Part shown: piece after piece, positions 56,512 through 64,000 of the stretch
Layout: each line of letters begins with the position of its first letter
How positions within the stretch are numbered: the first letter of the stretch is position 1
From: Pseudomonas sp. AOB-7
GTDB taxonomy: Bacteria > Pseudomonadota > Gammaproteobacteria > Pseudomonadales > Pseudomonadaceae
Length of the DNA stretch: 64,000 nucleotides
NCBI RefSeq assembly: GCF_003696305.1
Contig: NZ_RFFK01000005.1
Coordinates: forward strand, 248,001 to 312,000
Direction: 5' to 3'
Translations under genes and position numbers: made by a program
Notes under the pieces: model-generated
Seen by the model: only the letters and a program-made list of their open reading frames with translations
Told to the model about the DNA's origin: nothing
The model's database searches: none

Positions 56512-56556
56512 GCGCCAGGCCTGGCTGTGGGAAAATCCCGCGCCCCGACCCGCCAG

Positions 56557-57567
56557 ATGCCCGCCATGCCCCAGCCGCCGAAACGCCCGCGCAAGCCCGC
56601 CCCGCCCGCCGTCAAGACCGCTCCGGCCAAGGGCCAGCTGCACCCGCGCAACCGCCACCAGGGCCATTACGACTTTCCCGCGCTGATCCAGCTCAGCCCC
56701 GATCTGGGCCGCTTCGTCATCGCCAACCCCTACGGCAAGCCGAGCATCGACTTCGCCGATCCGGCCGCCGTGAAAGTATTCAACCGCGCCCTGCTCAAGC
56801 AGTTCTACGGCATCGAGCACTGGGACATTCCCGACGGCTACCTGTGCCCGCCGATCCCCGGGCGCGCCGACTACCTGCACAACCTCGCCGATCTGCTGGC
56901 CAGCGAAAATGCCGGGCAGATCCCGCGTGGCGGCGCCATCCGCGCCCTGGATATCGGCGTCGGCGCCAACTGCATCTACCCGCTGATCGGCCACTGCGAA
57001 TACGGCTGGCACTTCACCGGCGCCGATATCGCCGCCGAGGCGCTGGCCTCGGCGTGCGCCATAGTCGCCGCCAACCCGCAGCTGAGCGGCGCCGTCGAGC
57101 TGCGCCAGCAGGCCAATGCCGAACACATCTTCCAGGGCCTGCTGCAGCCCGGCGAGCGTTTCGACCTGAGCCTGTGCAACCCGCCCTTCCACGCCAGCGC
57201 CGACGACGCCAGCCGCGGCAGCACGCGCAAGTGGCGCAACCTCGGCAAGCTCGACCCCAAGCGCAAGCTGCCGGTGCTCAACTTCGGCGGCCAGGCCGCC
57301 GAGCTGTGGTGCCCGGGCGGCGAGGCGGCCTTCCTCAAGCGCATGGCCAGCGAGAGCGCGCAGGTGGCCGAGCAGCTGCTGTGGTTCAGCAGCCTGGTGT
57401 CCAAGGGCGGCAACGTCGAACTGCTGCAAGGCTGGCTGGCCAAGGCCGGCGCCTGTGAGGTGCGGGTGCTGGGTATGGCCCAGGGCCAGAAGCAGAGCCG
57501 CCTGGTGGCCTGGACCTTCCAGGATGCCGAGCAGCGCAGCGCCTGGCGGCAAACCCGTTGGCGGTGA
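56557..57567 (+). CDS. rlmF: 23S rRNA (adenine-1618-N6)-methyltransferase RlmF
   Basis: Methylates A1618 of 23S rRNA. The protein is about 336 residues with a basic, Pro-rich N-terminus, [17 protein letters not shown], a SAM-binding [14 protein letters not shown] and the catalytic NPPF in [13 protein letters not shown]. Neither the ATG at 56557 nor that at 56566 has a clear ribosome-binding site; a GTG ten codons upstream is also in frame. Confidence 0.93.
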   Translation: MPAMPQPPKRPRKPAPPAVKTAPAKGQLHPRNRHQGHYDFPALIQLSPDLGRFVIANPYGKPSIDFADPAAVKVFNRALLKQFYGIEHWDIPDGYLCPPIPGRADYLHNLADLLASENAGQIPRGGAIRALDIGVGANCIYPLIGHCEYGWHFTGADIAAEALASACAIVAANPQLSGAVELRQQANAEHIFQGLLQPGERFDLSLCNPPFHASADDASRGSTRKWRNLGKLDPKRKLPVLNFGGQAAELWCPGGEAAFLKRMASESAQVAEQLLWFSSLVSKGGNVELLQGWLAKAGACEVRVLGMAQGQKQSRLVAWTFQDAEQRSAWRQTRWR

Positions 57568-57634
57568 GAGCTGCTGGTGTGCACGGCGCCCCCTACGCGC
57601 TATCCCCTAGCGGGCTCCGGGCGCATCAAGCCAC

Positions 57635-58879
57635 CTACCAGGGCAACCAGCCGCCCAGGCCCAGCCACAAGCCCGCCGCGGCCATGCTCAGCAGGGTCAC
57701 CGGCACGCCGCTGCGGGCATAGTCGACGAAGCCGATGCGCACGCCCTGGCGCTTCGCGCCTTCGGCGACGATCAGGTTGACCACGCTGCCGATCAGCAGC
57801 AGGTTGCCGGCCAGGGTCGACATCAGCGCCAGGCCCACCAGCACCGGCTCGGACAGTTCCGGCAGCAGGCCCAGCAGCAGCACCACGAAGGGCACGTTGC
57901 CGATCAGGTTGCTGGCCAGCAACGAGGCCGAGGCCAGCGCCCATATGCCCTGCGGCAGCAGGCCGTGGGCGGCGAGCCAGTGGCCGGCACCGGCCAGCTC
58001 CGGCAGCTCCAGCGCCGCGCCGCTGACCAGAAACAGCCCGGCGAACAGCAGCAGCAGGTTCCAGTCCACCTTGTGTACGTAGTCGCGGCTGTCCACCCGT
58101 CGCGACACCATCACCAGCGCCGCCACCAGCAGCGCCGACAGCTCGCGCGGCAGCGCGGTGGCGAACAGCGCCAGCAGCGCCAGGCTGGCCGCCAGCGGCT
58201 TGAGGTAGCTGTGCGCACCGTAGATGCGCGCCGCCGGGGTTTCCTCCACCGGCAGCGGCTGCGGCGTGCCCCAGCGGTTGCGCCACTGCAGCCAGAGCAC
58301 GGCGTAGACGATGGCCATGGCCAGCAGCGCCACCGGCGCGGCCAGGGCCAGGTAGCCCCAGAAATCCAGGCCGCCGGCCTGACCGATGAGGATGTTCTGC
58401 GGGTTGCCGATCAGGCTGGCGGCCGAGCCGGCGTTGCACGACAGCGCCAGGCCCAGGAGAAACGGCCGCGGGTCGAGACCGCGCAGCTGCAGGCTGTGGC
58501 ACAGCAGCGGGGTCAGGGCGAAGGCGACGATATCGTTGACCAGCAGCGCCGACAGCCCGCCGCCGAGCAGCACCACCCCGGCCAGCAGCAGCGCCGGGCG
58601 CTGGGCATGGTGGGTCAGGTACTGGTTGAGCCAGGCGTACACCCCGGAGAAGTCGAACTGCGCGGAGATCAGCATCAGCGCCAGCAACAGCAGCAGCGCC
58701 CCGGCGTCCAGGTGCCCCGCTGCCTCGTCCATGCTCAGCGCGCCGCTGACCAGCAGCAGCACCGCGGCGCAGCCGGCGATCCAGCTGCGGTCGATGCGCA
58801 GCCCGCGCACGCCGCCGGCGGCCATGCCCAGGTAGGTGAGAAGAAACAGGCCGATAACCAGCCAGGAAGTGATCGCCAT
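57635..58879 (-). CDS. ArsB/NhaD-superfamily (ion transporter) permease
   Basis: A 414-residue inner-membrane protein with about 11 helices. It has the superfamily's repeated pair: LLVNDIVAFALTPLL with NAGSAASLIGNPQNILIGQ in the first half, and ASNLIGNVPFVVLLLG with STLAGNLLLIGSVVNLIVAE in the second. No arsenic-resistance genes are adjacent, so arsenite export is unlikely to be its main job; an anion or Na+ substrate is open. It is convergent with rlmF. Confidence 0.85.
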   Translation of the reverse strand: MAITSWLVIGLFLLTYLGMAAGGVRGLRIDRSWIAGCAAVLLLVSGALSMDEAAGHLDAGALLLLLALMLISAQFDFSGVYAWLNQYLTHHAQRPALLLAGVVLLGGGLSALLVNDIVAFALTPLLCHSLQLRGLDPRPFLLGLALSCNAGSAASLIGNPQNILIGQAGGLDFWGYLALAAPVALLAMAIVYAVLWLQWRNRWGTPQPLPVEETPAARIYGAHSYLKPLAASLALLALFATALPRELSALLVAALVMVSRRVDSRDYVHKVDWNLLLLFAGLFLVSGAALELPELAGAGHWLAAHGLLPQGIWALASASLLASNLIGNVPFVVLLLGLLPELSEPVLVGLALMSTLAGNLLLIGSVVNLIVAEGAKRQGVRIGFVDYARSGVPVTLLSMAAAGLWLGLGGWLPW

Positions 58880-58965
58880 GCCCGCTCCGCCAGATGCGCC
58901 GTCACTGCCCTGTGGCAGTAGCGGCGCACTCTAGCGCCAGCGGCGGGACAAGGGAATGGGGCGCC

Positions 58966-59679
58966 TCAGGCCCCGACCATGCCCTCAGGCGCGGCGCCCT
59001 GCTGCAACTCGGCCAGCACCAGATCGGCCACCGGCCCGCCGGACGCCGGGTTCTGCCCGGTGATCAGGCGCTGGTCGGCGATGGCGAACGGCAGCCAGGG
59101 CTCCGGCGCCTTCTCGTAGTGGGCGCCGCGCCGGACCAGTTCGGTCTCGGTGAGAAAGGGCACGTGCTGGTCCAGCTGGGCGAGCTTCTCCTCGGTATTG
59201 GAGAAGCCGGTGACGCGCTTGCCGGCCAGCAGCAGCGCGCCGTCGGACAGCCTGATATTGAGCAGGCCGACCGCGCCGTGGCAGACCGAGGACACCACCC
59301 CGCCGGCCTCGTAGATGTCGCGCGCCAGCGCCTGCAGCGCGGCGTTGTCGGGGAAGTCCCAGATCACCCCGTGGCCGCCGGCGTAATAGATCGCCGCGTA
59401 GTCCTCGGCCCTGACCTGGTCCGGCGTCAACGTGGCTCCCAGGCGGTTCATGAAGGCCTTGTCCTGATACCACTGCCAGTCCACCGGTTCGGCCATGGAC
59501 AGGCTGTGCGGGTCGATGGGCGTATAGCCGCCCAGCGGGCTGACGTAATCGACCGCATGGCCGTCGGCCTGCATCTTCTTGACGAAATGCACCGCCTCGC
59601 CCAGCCACAGGCCGGTGGCCCGGTCGAGGTTGGGATACTTGGCCACGCTGGTTAGCACCACCAGGATCTTCTTGCCCAT
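58966..59679 (-). CDS. DJ-1/PfpI superfamily protein
   Basis: A 237-residue cytoplasmic protein of the class I glutamine-amidotransferase-like fold. The nucleophile elbow is VVSSVCHGAVGLLN with Cys133 and His134; Glu28 lies in GLWLGEAVHF, and YYAGGHGVIWDF is typical of the Hsp31-like branch. It may be a glyoxalase III or protein/nucleotide deglycase-type stress enzyme; the activity is not decided by sequence. The start MGKKILVVLTSV was used; the in-frame extension upstream is translated repeat DNA. Confidence 0.87.
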   Translation of the reverse strand: MGKKILVVLTSVAKYPNLDRATGLWLGEAVHFVKKMQADGHAVDYVSPLGGYTPIDPHSLSMAEPVDWQWYQDKAFMNRLGATLTPDQVRAEDYAAIYYAGGHGVIWDFPDNAALQALARDIYEAGGVVSSVCHGAVGLLNIRLSDGALLLAGKRVTGFSNTEEKLAQLDQHVPFLTETELVRRGAHYEKAPEPWLPFAIADQRLITGQNPASGGPVADLVLAELQQGAAPEGMVGA

Positions 59680-59979
59680 CGCTTCTGCTCCTGTAGCGAG
59701 TGAAGGGCGCCGTCCGCGCGGCGCATACCCCACCACAGTAGAACAGTTGCCGGCCCTTTCCCCGCCAGCGGACGGACGGCCCTGACCCTGGCGTGGATGT
59801 CGCTTTTCACATCCGCCAGAGCCCTGGATCGGCGAAGCGTGATCCATCCTCCGCACGGCCACGGAAAGCGACAGATCATTCGTATCGCGACACGAGTGGA
59901 TCCCCGCCTTCGCGGGGATGACGGGAGTTGGATTGGTCATTCCCGCGCAGGCGGGAACCCAGAAAGCCGCGTGATAACG
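59680..59979. repeat. Gene-free region holding two kinds of palindromic repeat
   Basis: No gene is seen. TGGATGT-CGCTTTTC-ACATCC (59793-59815) is a Pseudomonas GTGGAT-type repeat. At 59899-59974 two hairpins follow each other: GATCCCCGCC/GGCGGGGATGA-like and CATTCCCGCG/CGCGGGAACCCA-like arms, the widespread ATTCCCGCG..GGCGGGAATCC element. The false N-terminal extension of the DJ-1 gene (PVIPAKAGIHS) is its usual translation. Confidence 0.65.
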
Positions 59980-60522
59980 CTAGCGGATAAACTCGCGACT
60001 GACCTGGCGGAACAGCTCGCTGCCGGCCTGCTCCAGCCACTCGAAGGCGACCATCTCGCGCGAGACGATCGCCGCCCCGGCGCGCTGCATCCGCGCCAGG
60101 CCCAGGGCCTTGTCGCGCGGCGTGCGCGAACCCACCGCCTCGTCCACCACGAACACCTCGCGCCCGGCGGCCAGCAGACCGAGCACCGTCTGCAGCACGC
60201 AGACGTGGGTTTCCGCGCCCATCACCACGAACTGCCGACGCGCGCCGCCGGGCAGGTCGAACACCCCGGCGCCGGCCGTGGCGGCAAAGTGGATCTTCTC
60301 GCGCAGCGCGCCCGCCGGCAGCAGTTCGCGCAGCGGCGCCAGGGTCGGCCCCAGGCCCTTGGGGTACTGCTCGGTGGCGATCACCGGCACCTGCAGGCGC
60401 TGCGCCAGACGCAGCAGCCAGGCGGCCTGCTCGGCCAGCTCGGCGGCGCCGTCGATGGCCGGCAGCAGGCGCTCCTGCAGGTCGATCAGCAGCAGGGTGG
60501 ACTCATTGGCTTGCATCAACAT
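59980..60522 (-). CDS. Isochorismatase-like cysteine hydrolase (YcaC-type)
   Basis: A 180-residue hydrolase with the family triad Asp14 (LLIDLQERLL), Lys76 (REKIHFAAT) and Cys108 (MGAETHVCVLQT). The Gly-Ala-Glu before the Cys loop is the expected cis-peptide region. The substrate is unknown. AAGGAG lies upstream of the ATG at 60522. It starts two bases after sbcC ends, so it is probably translated from the same message. Confidence 0.9.
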   Translation of the reverse strand: MLMQANESTLLLIDLQERLLPAIDGAAELAEQAAWLLRLAQRLQVPVIATEQYPKGLGPTLAPLRELLPAGALREKIHFAATAGAGVFDLPGGARRQFVVMGAETHVCVLQTVLGLLAAGREVFVVDEAVGSRTPRDKALGLARMQRAGAAIVSREMVAFEWLEQAGSELFRQVSREFIR

Positions 60523-60524
60523 CG

Positions 60525-63500
60525 CTATGCTCCTTCCTTCACCGCAAAACGCGCGTCGAGCCGGCTGTAGCCGAGGCCGACGCCCTTGTATACGCGCAGC
60601 TGCACCGGGATGCGCTCCTTCATCGCCTCGACGTGGCTGATCACGCCGATGGTCTTGCCGCTGGCGTTGAGGTTGTCCAGCGCGTCCAGGGCCACCTCCA
60701 GGGTCTCGCCGTCCAGGGTGCCGAAGCCCTCGTCGAGAAACAGCGAATCGATGCTGGTCTTGTGGCTGACCAGGTCCGACAGCGCCAGGGCCAGCGCCAG
60801 GCTGACCAGGAAACTCTCGCCGCCGGACAGCGTGCGGCAGTCGCGCGCCACGTCGGCCTGCCAGGTGTCGAGCACTTCCAGCTCCAGCTCGCCGCTGCCC
60901 TTGCGCGCCAGCTGGTAGCGGCCGTGCAGGCGCGCCAGCTGGCGGTTGGCCAGGTGGATCAGGTGATCGAGGGTCAGGCCCTGGGCGAACTTGCGGAACT
61001 TGGCGCCGTCGGCCGAACCGATCAGGCCGTTGAGCTGCTGCCACAGCGCGTGCTCGCTCTGCTGCGCCTCGATCTCGGCGAACAGCGCCTGCTGGCTGCT
61101 GCGCCGCACATCGTCGGCCTGCAACTGGGCGCGCAGCTCGCCCTGGCGCTGGCTCAGCGTGCGCACTTCGCTCTGCAGCGCCTGCAGCTGCGCGTCCAGC
61201 TCGGCCAGCGCCAGCTCCGTCTGCGGCGCGGCGCGTAACTGCTGCATCTGCGCCTTGGCGGCGGCCAGCAGGGTCGCGGCCTCGGTCAGGGCGTGCTGCA
61301 GTCGCGCCTGCAAGGCGGCGAGGCGTTCGCGTTCATCCTCGCCCAGCAGCGCGGCGAGGAACGCCGGCAGGTCGGCGAAGGGGCTGGCCGCCAGCGCCTG
61401 CTGCCAACGCTGCTCGGCGTCGTTCAGGCGCGCCTGCAGTTGCTGCAGCAGCGCCTGCTGGCTCTGCTCCCGGCCACGCAGGGCATCGCCTTCGCGCTGG
61501 GCGCTGGCCAGGCTGGCGGCCGCATCGTGCAGGGCCTGCTCGGCTTGCGCCGCAGGCTCGGGCTCGGCTAATGCCGAGGCGCCTGCCGCCTGCCAGCGCT
61601 GCCGCCACTGAGCGGCCTGCGCCTCGGCCTCGGCGAGCAGACGCTGCGCCTCGCGCTGCAGCTCCTGCAGCTGCTGATCCTGCGCCTGGGCCTGCTGCCA
61701 GTCGCGCCAGGCGTTTTGCTGTTCGGCCAGCCAGGCGGCGCCATCGGCGGGCAACTGGTTGGCGAAGCCGTCCAGGCTGGCCAGCAGGGTCTGCCCCTGG
61801 CGCTGCAGCTCCCGCTCCAGCTGCTGCAGACGCCCCTGCTGCTCGGCCTGGCGCGCCTGCAGGTTGTCCAGATCGCGCGCCAGCAGCGCCTGCTGCTGCT
61901 GCGTATCAGCCAGGGCCCGCTCGGCGACCTCGCGGGCGCCGCGCGCCTGCGCCAGTTCGGCCTGCCGGCTCTCGACCTGGGCCAGCCGGCTCTGCACTTG
62001 CGCCAGGCTCTGTTCATGGCTGCGCTGCAGCTCGGCCAGGGCCGCGCCATCGGCCAGCGACAACGCCTGCTCGGCCAGTTGCTGCTGCCACTGCCCATCC
62101 AGTTGGGCGGCCTGTTCGCGGACCTGCTCCAGCTGCTGCTGCAGCTGGGCGATCTGCGTGGTCAGGCGGGTCAGCTCGTCGCGCAGGCTGGCGCCCTGGT
62201 TTTCCAGCTGCGCCAGATCGTTGCGGCCCTGCTCCAGGGCCTGGCGCGTGGCGGAGACGTCGAGCGCCTGGTACTGGCTGACCGCCGGGTGCTCGTGCGA
62301 GCCGCACAGCGGGCAGGCCTCGCCCGGCTGCAAGCGGGCGCGGTAGGCCTCCAGATCCTGAATGCGCTGCTCCTGCTCCAGCAGCTTTTCCTTGTCGGCC
62401 AGCTGCTGCTTGAGCAGCTTGTAGCGCTCGCGCAGGCCGCCGATTTCGTCCTGCTTGCCGGCGTGCTGGTGCTGCAGCTGCGCCAGCCGCGGGCTCAGCT
62501 CGGCGAGCTGCCCGGCCAGGCGTTCGCGCGTCTGCGCCAGCTGCTCCAGACGATCCAGCGCCCTGCCCTGCACCTGCAGCTGCTGCCAGCGCTCGCGCAG
62601 CCCGGCCTCGCCGCCGTCGCCGAGCAAGGCCTGCAGCTCGCCCTGCTGCCGGGCTTCGCTGGCGCGCGCCTGCTCCAGGCGCGCGGCGGCTTGCTCATGC
62701 TGCGCCGAGAACTCCTCACCTTGACGCTGCAGGGCGACGAGTTGCTCGGCCTCCTGCGCCAGGCGCGTCTGCAGCGCCTGCTGCTCCCTGAGCAGCTGCC
62801 CGCGCTGGTCGAACTGCGCGCGCCAGCCGCCGAGCAACTCACCCAGCCGCGCCTGCTGCGGGGCAGCGTTCAGGCGCGCCTGCAGGCTTTGCCGTTGTTC
62901 GAGCAGCGCCTGCAATTCGCCCTGGCGCAGACTCAAGACTTGCTCGGCATAGCGGCTGGCCAGCCAGAGTTGCTGGCGCTCGCGCTCGGCACTGCCGCGC
63001 TGCTGCCGTTGCAGCTCGTCCAGCCCCTCGTGCGCCTGCTGCCTGTCCTGCTGCGCCTGCTGCCAGCCCTGGTAGAGCGGCTGCAACCGCGCCGCCGGCT
63101 CGCTGGCGGCCAGGCGCTGCAGCTCGCCAGCCGCCTGCGCCTGAGCCTGCTGCGCCTGCTCCAGGCCCAACCGCGCCTGCTGGCACTGCTGCTCGGCCTG
63201 TTGCAGGGCCTCGCGCCAGCGCCGCTGAGCCTGCAGGCTTTGTTGCCGGGCCAGCAGCGGCGCTTCCTCCTGGCTCAGGCGCTGGTGCTCGGCCTGCAAT
63301 TCGCCGCGCTGCGCCTCGTCGAGCAGTTCCATGCCCTGGGCACGGCTTTTCAGCAGGTTCAGTGCCTGCTCGGCGGCCTTGGTGCGCTCGTAGACCTGCT
63401 GCGAAATCCGCCCGTACACCTCGGTGCCGGTCAGCTCCTCAAGCAGCTCGGCGCGCTGGTTGGCGCCCGCCTCGAGAAAGGCGGCGAAACCGCCCTGGGC

Positions 63501-63959
63501 CAGCAGCATGGACTTGGTGAAGCGCTCGAAGTCCAGGCCGGTGAGCTCGGCGGTCAGGCTCTCCTTCTCGCGAATCTTGTCGGTGAGGATCTCGCCGCCG
63601 GCGATGCGCGCCAGCTCCACCTTGGGCGCCTGCAGCGCGCCGTCGACCTTGTCGCGCGCGCGGCGCTGGCTCCAGAAGGCGCGATAGCCCTGCCCCTTGA
63701 CCTCGAACTCGACCTCGGCCAGGCAGTCGGCGGTGTGCCGGGTCATCAGCTCGTTGCCGCTGGCCGACAAGGTGCCCATGCGCGGCGTACGGTGATACAG
63801 GGCCAGGCAGATGGCGTCGAGCAGCGTGGTCTTGCCCGCCCCGGTCGGCCCGGTGATGGCGAACAGGCCGCTGTCGGCGAAGGGCGCGGCGGAAAAATCG
63901 ATCTTCCACTCGCCCTTGAGCGAGTTGAGGTTCTTCAGGCGCAGGCTGAGGATTTTCAT
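60525..63959 (-). CDS. sbcC: Exonuclease subunit SbcC
   Basis: SMC-like ATPase that with SbcD cuts DNA hairpins and processes ends. The 1144-residue protein has Walker A GPTGAGKTTLLD near residue 35 and the Q-loop region LAQGGFAAFLEAG. Two long Gln/Ala/Leu-rich coiled-coil arms flank the zinc hook CPLC at Cys549 and Cys552. The ABC signature LSGGESFLVSLALALALSD and Walker B DSLFLDEGFGTLD are near the C-terminus. sbcD is expected immediately upstream, outside the window. Confidence 0.97.
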   Translation of the reverse strand: MKILSLRLKNLNSLKGEWKIDFSAAPFADSGLFAITGPTGAGKTTLLDAICLALYHRTPRMGTLSASGNELMTRHTADCLAEVEFEVKGQGYRAFWSQRRARDKVDGALQAPKVELARIAGGEILTDKIREKESLTAELTGLDFERFTKSMLLAQGGFAAFLEAGANQRAELLEELTGTEVYGRISQQVYERTKAAEQALNLLKSRAQGMELLDEAQRGELQAEHQRLSQEEAPLLARQQSLQAQRRWREALQQAEQQCQQARLGLEQAQQAQAQAAGELQRLAASEPAARLQPLYQGWQQAQQDRQQAHEGLDELQRQQRGSAERERQQLWLASRYAEQVLSLRQGELQALLEQRQSLQARLNAAPQQARLGELLGGWRAQFDQRGQLLREQQALQTRLAQEAEQLVALQRQGEEFSAQHEQAAARLEQARASEARQQGELQALLGDGGEAGLRERWQQLQVQGRALDRLEQLAQTRERLAGQLAELSPRLAQLQHQHAGKQDEIGGLRERYKLLKQQLADKEKLLEQEQRIQDLEAYRARLQPGEACPLCGSHEHPAVSQYQALDVSATRQALEQGRNDLAQLENQGASLRDELTRLTTQIAQLQQQLEQVREQAAQLDGQWQQQLAEQALSLADGAALAELQRSHEQSLAQVQSRLAQVESRQAELAQARGAREVAERALADTQQQQALLARDLDNLQARQAEQQGRLQQLERELQRQGQTLLASLDGFANQLPADGAAWLAEQQNAWRDWQQAQAQDQQLQELQREAQRLLAEAEAQAAQWRQRWQAAGASALAEPEPAAQAEQALHDAAASLASAQREGDALRGREQSQQALLQQLQARLNDAEQRWQQALAASPFADLPAFLAALLGEDERERLAALQARLQHALTEAATLLAAAKAQMQQLRAAPQTELALAELDAQLQALQSEVRTLSQRQGELRAQLQADDVRRSSQQALFAEIEAQQSEHALWQQLNGLIGSADGAKFRKFAQGLTLDHLIHLANRQLARLHGRYQLARKGSGELELEVLDTWQADVARDCRTLSGGESFLVSLALALALSDLVSHKTSIDSLFLDEGFGTLDGETLEVALDALDNLNASGKTIGVISHVEAMKERIPVQLRVYKGVGLGYSRLDARFAVKEGA

Positions 63960-64000
63960 GCGGGAATGGCTAGCCGGGAATCAGGCGGGCATTCTGGCAT

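Noticed and set aside
54448..57552. 1034-codon open frame on the minus strand
   Set aside because: It runs antisense across the MITE-like element, the SLC13 transporter and rlmF, and has the His/Gln/Ala-rich composition of a shadow frame.
57635..58879. Calling the permease an arsenite exporter
   Set aside because: It belongs to the ArsB/NhaD superfamily by motifs, but no arsR, arsC or arsH lies nearby and the substrate cannot be read from sequence.
59680..59940. Extended N-terminus of the DJ-1/PfpI protein (87 extra residues)
   Set aside because: The extension translates repeat DNA (PVIPAKAGIHS) and has no homologue-like content; the internal start MGKKILVVL fits the family.
63956..64000. 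Possible C-terminal end of sbcD with ATGA overlap to sbcC
   Set aside because: All three minus frames close within the last 45 bases, so the true sbcD end cannot be chosen without upstream sequence. It was left out as a feature.

Overview
The window is a GC-rich chromosomal segment of a Pseudomonas (Gammaproteobacteria). Three things support this: gene order (purL-mltF-tadA, guaB-guaA, the isc operon running into ndk-rlmN-pilF-rodZ-ispG-hisS-yfgM-bamB-der, queA-tgt-yajC-secDF, lptFG/pepA-holC-valS), several near-verbatim Pseudomonas protein starts (PurL, LptF, Tgt), and the short intergenic palindromes typical of the genus. Almost all of it is core genome. I see no prophage, IS element, integron, CRISPR array or plasmid signature, and no rRNA.

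Layout. (1) 0-16 kb: purL (cut by the window edge) and mltF are divergent. tadA, a Tat-exported multicopper oxidase, guaA, guaB and a zinc-ribbon protein of unknown function lie on the minus strand. xseA and an M23 peptidase are on plus, then a DUF6491-like lipoprotein on minus and leuA on plus, the last preceded by a candidate leucine-rich leader ORF. (2) 16-34.8 kb, all minus: an omega-amidase and a methionine/glutamine aminotransferase that probably work together, then one long block read from the right end: trmJ-cysE, iscRSUA-hscBA-fdx-iscX, ndk, rlmN, pilF, rodZ, ispG, hisS, yfgM-like, bamB, der. (3) 34.9-45.5 kb: suhB (plus), a glycine-zipper protein, queA-tgt-yajC-secD-secF (minus), tRNA-Leu(CAA), a cold-shock gene and an RDD membrane protein (plus), and lptF-lptG (minus). 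(4) 45.5-51 kb, plus: pepA, holC, a small uncharacterised gene, valS. (5) 51-64 kb: a transporter-rich stretch with NhaC and NhaD antiporters, a small winged-helix protein, an SLC13/RCK transporter, rlmF and an ArsB/NhaD-superfamily permease, followed by a DJ-1/PfpI protein, an isochorismatase-fold hydrolase and sbcC.

How it fits together. The isc block supplies Fe-S clusters, including to IspG and RlmN in the same co-oriented string. BamB, LptFG, SecDF-YajC and PilF serve the envelope. GuaAB and PurL are purine synthesis. The antiporter stretch looks like the most lineage-variable part for Na+/pH handling.

Non-coding content. Several families of intergenic palindromes are present. Two elements (13231-13440 and 54427-54562) share terminal inverted repeats, an inner inverted repeat and a common core, so they look like one MITE-like family. 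In three places the end of a repeat (GTAG) supplies the stop codon of the neighbouring gene. No clearly new multi-gene system was found. The best leads are the repeat family, the leuA leader, the IscR promoter palindrome and the antiporter/winged-helix unit.
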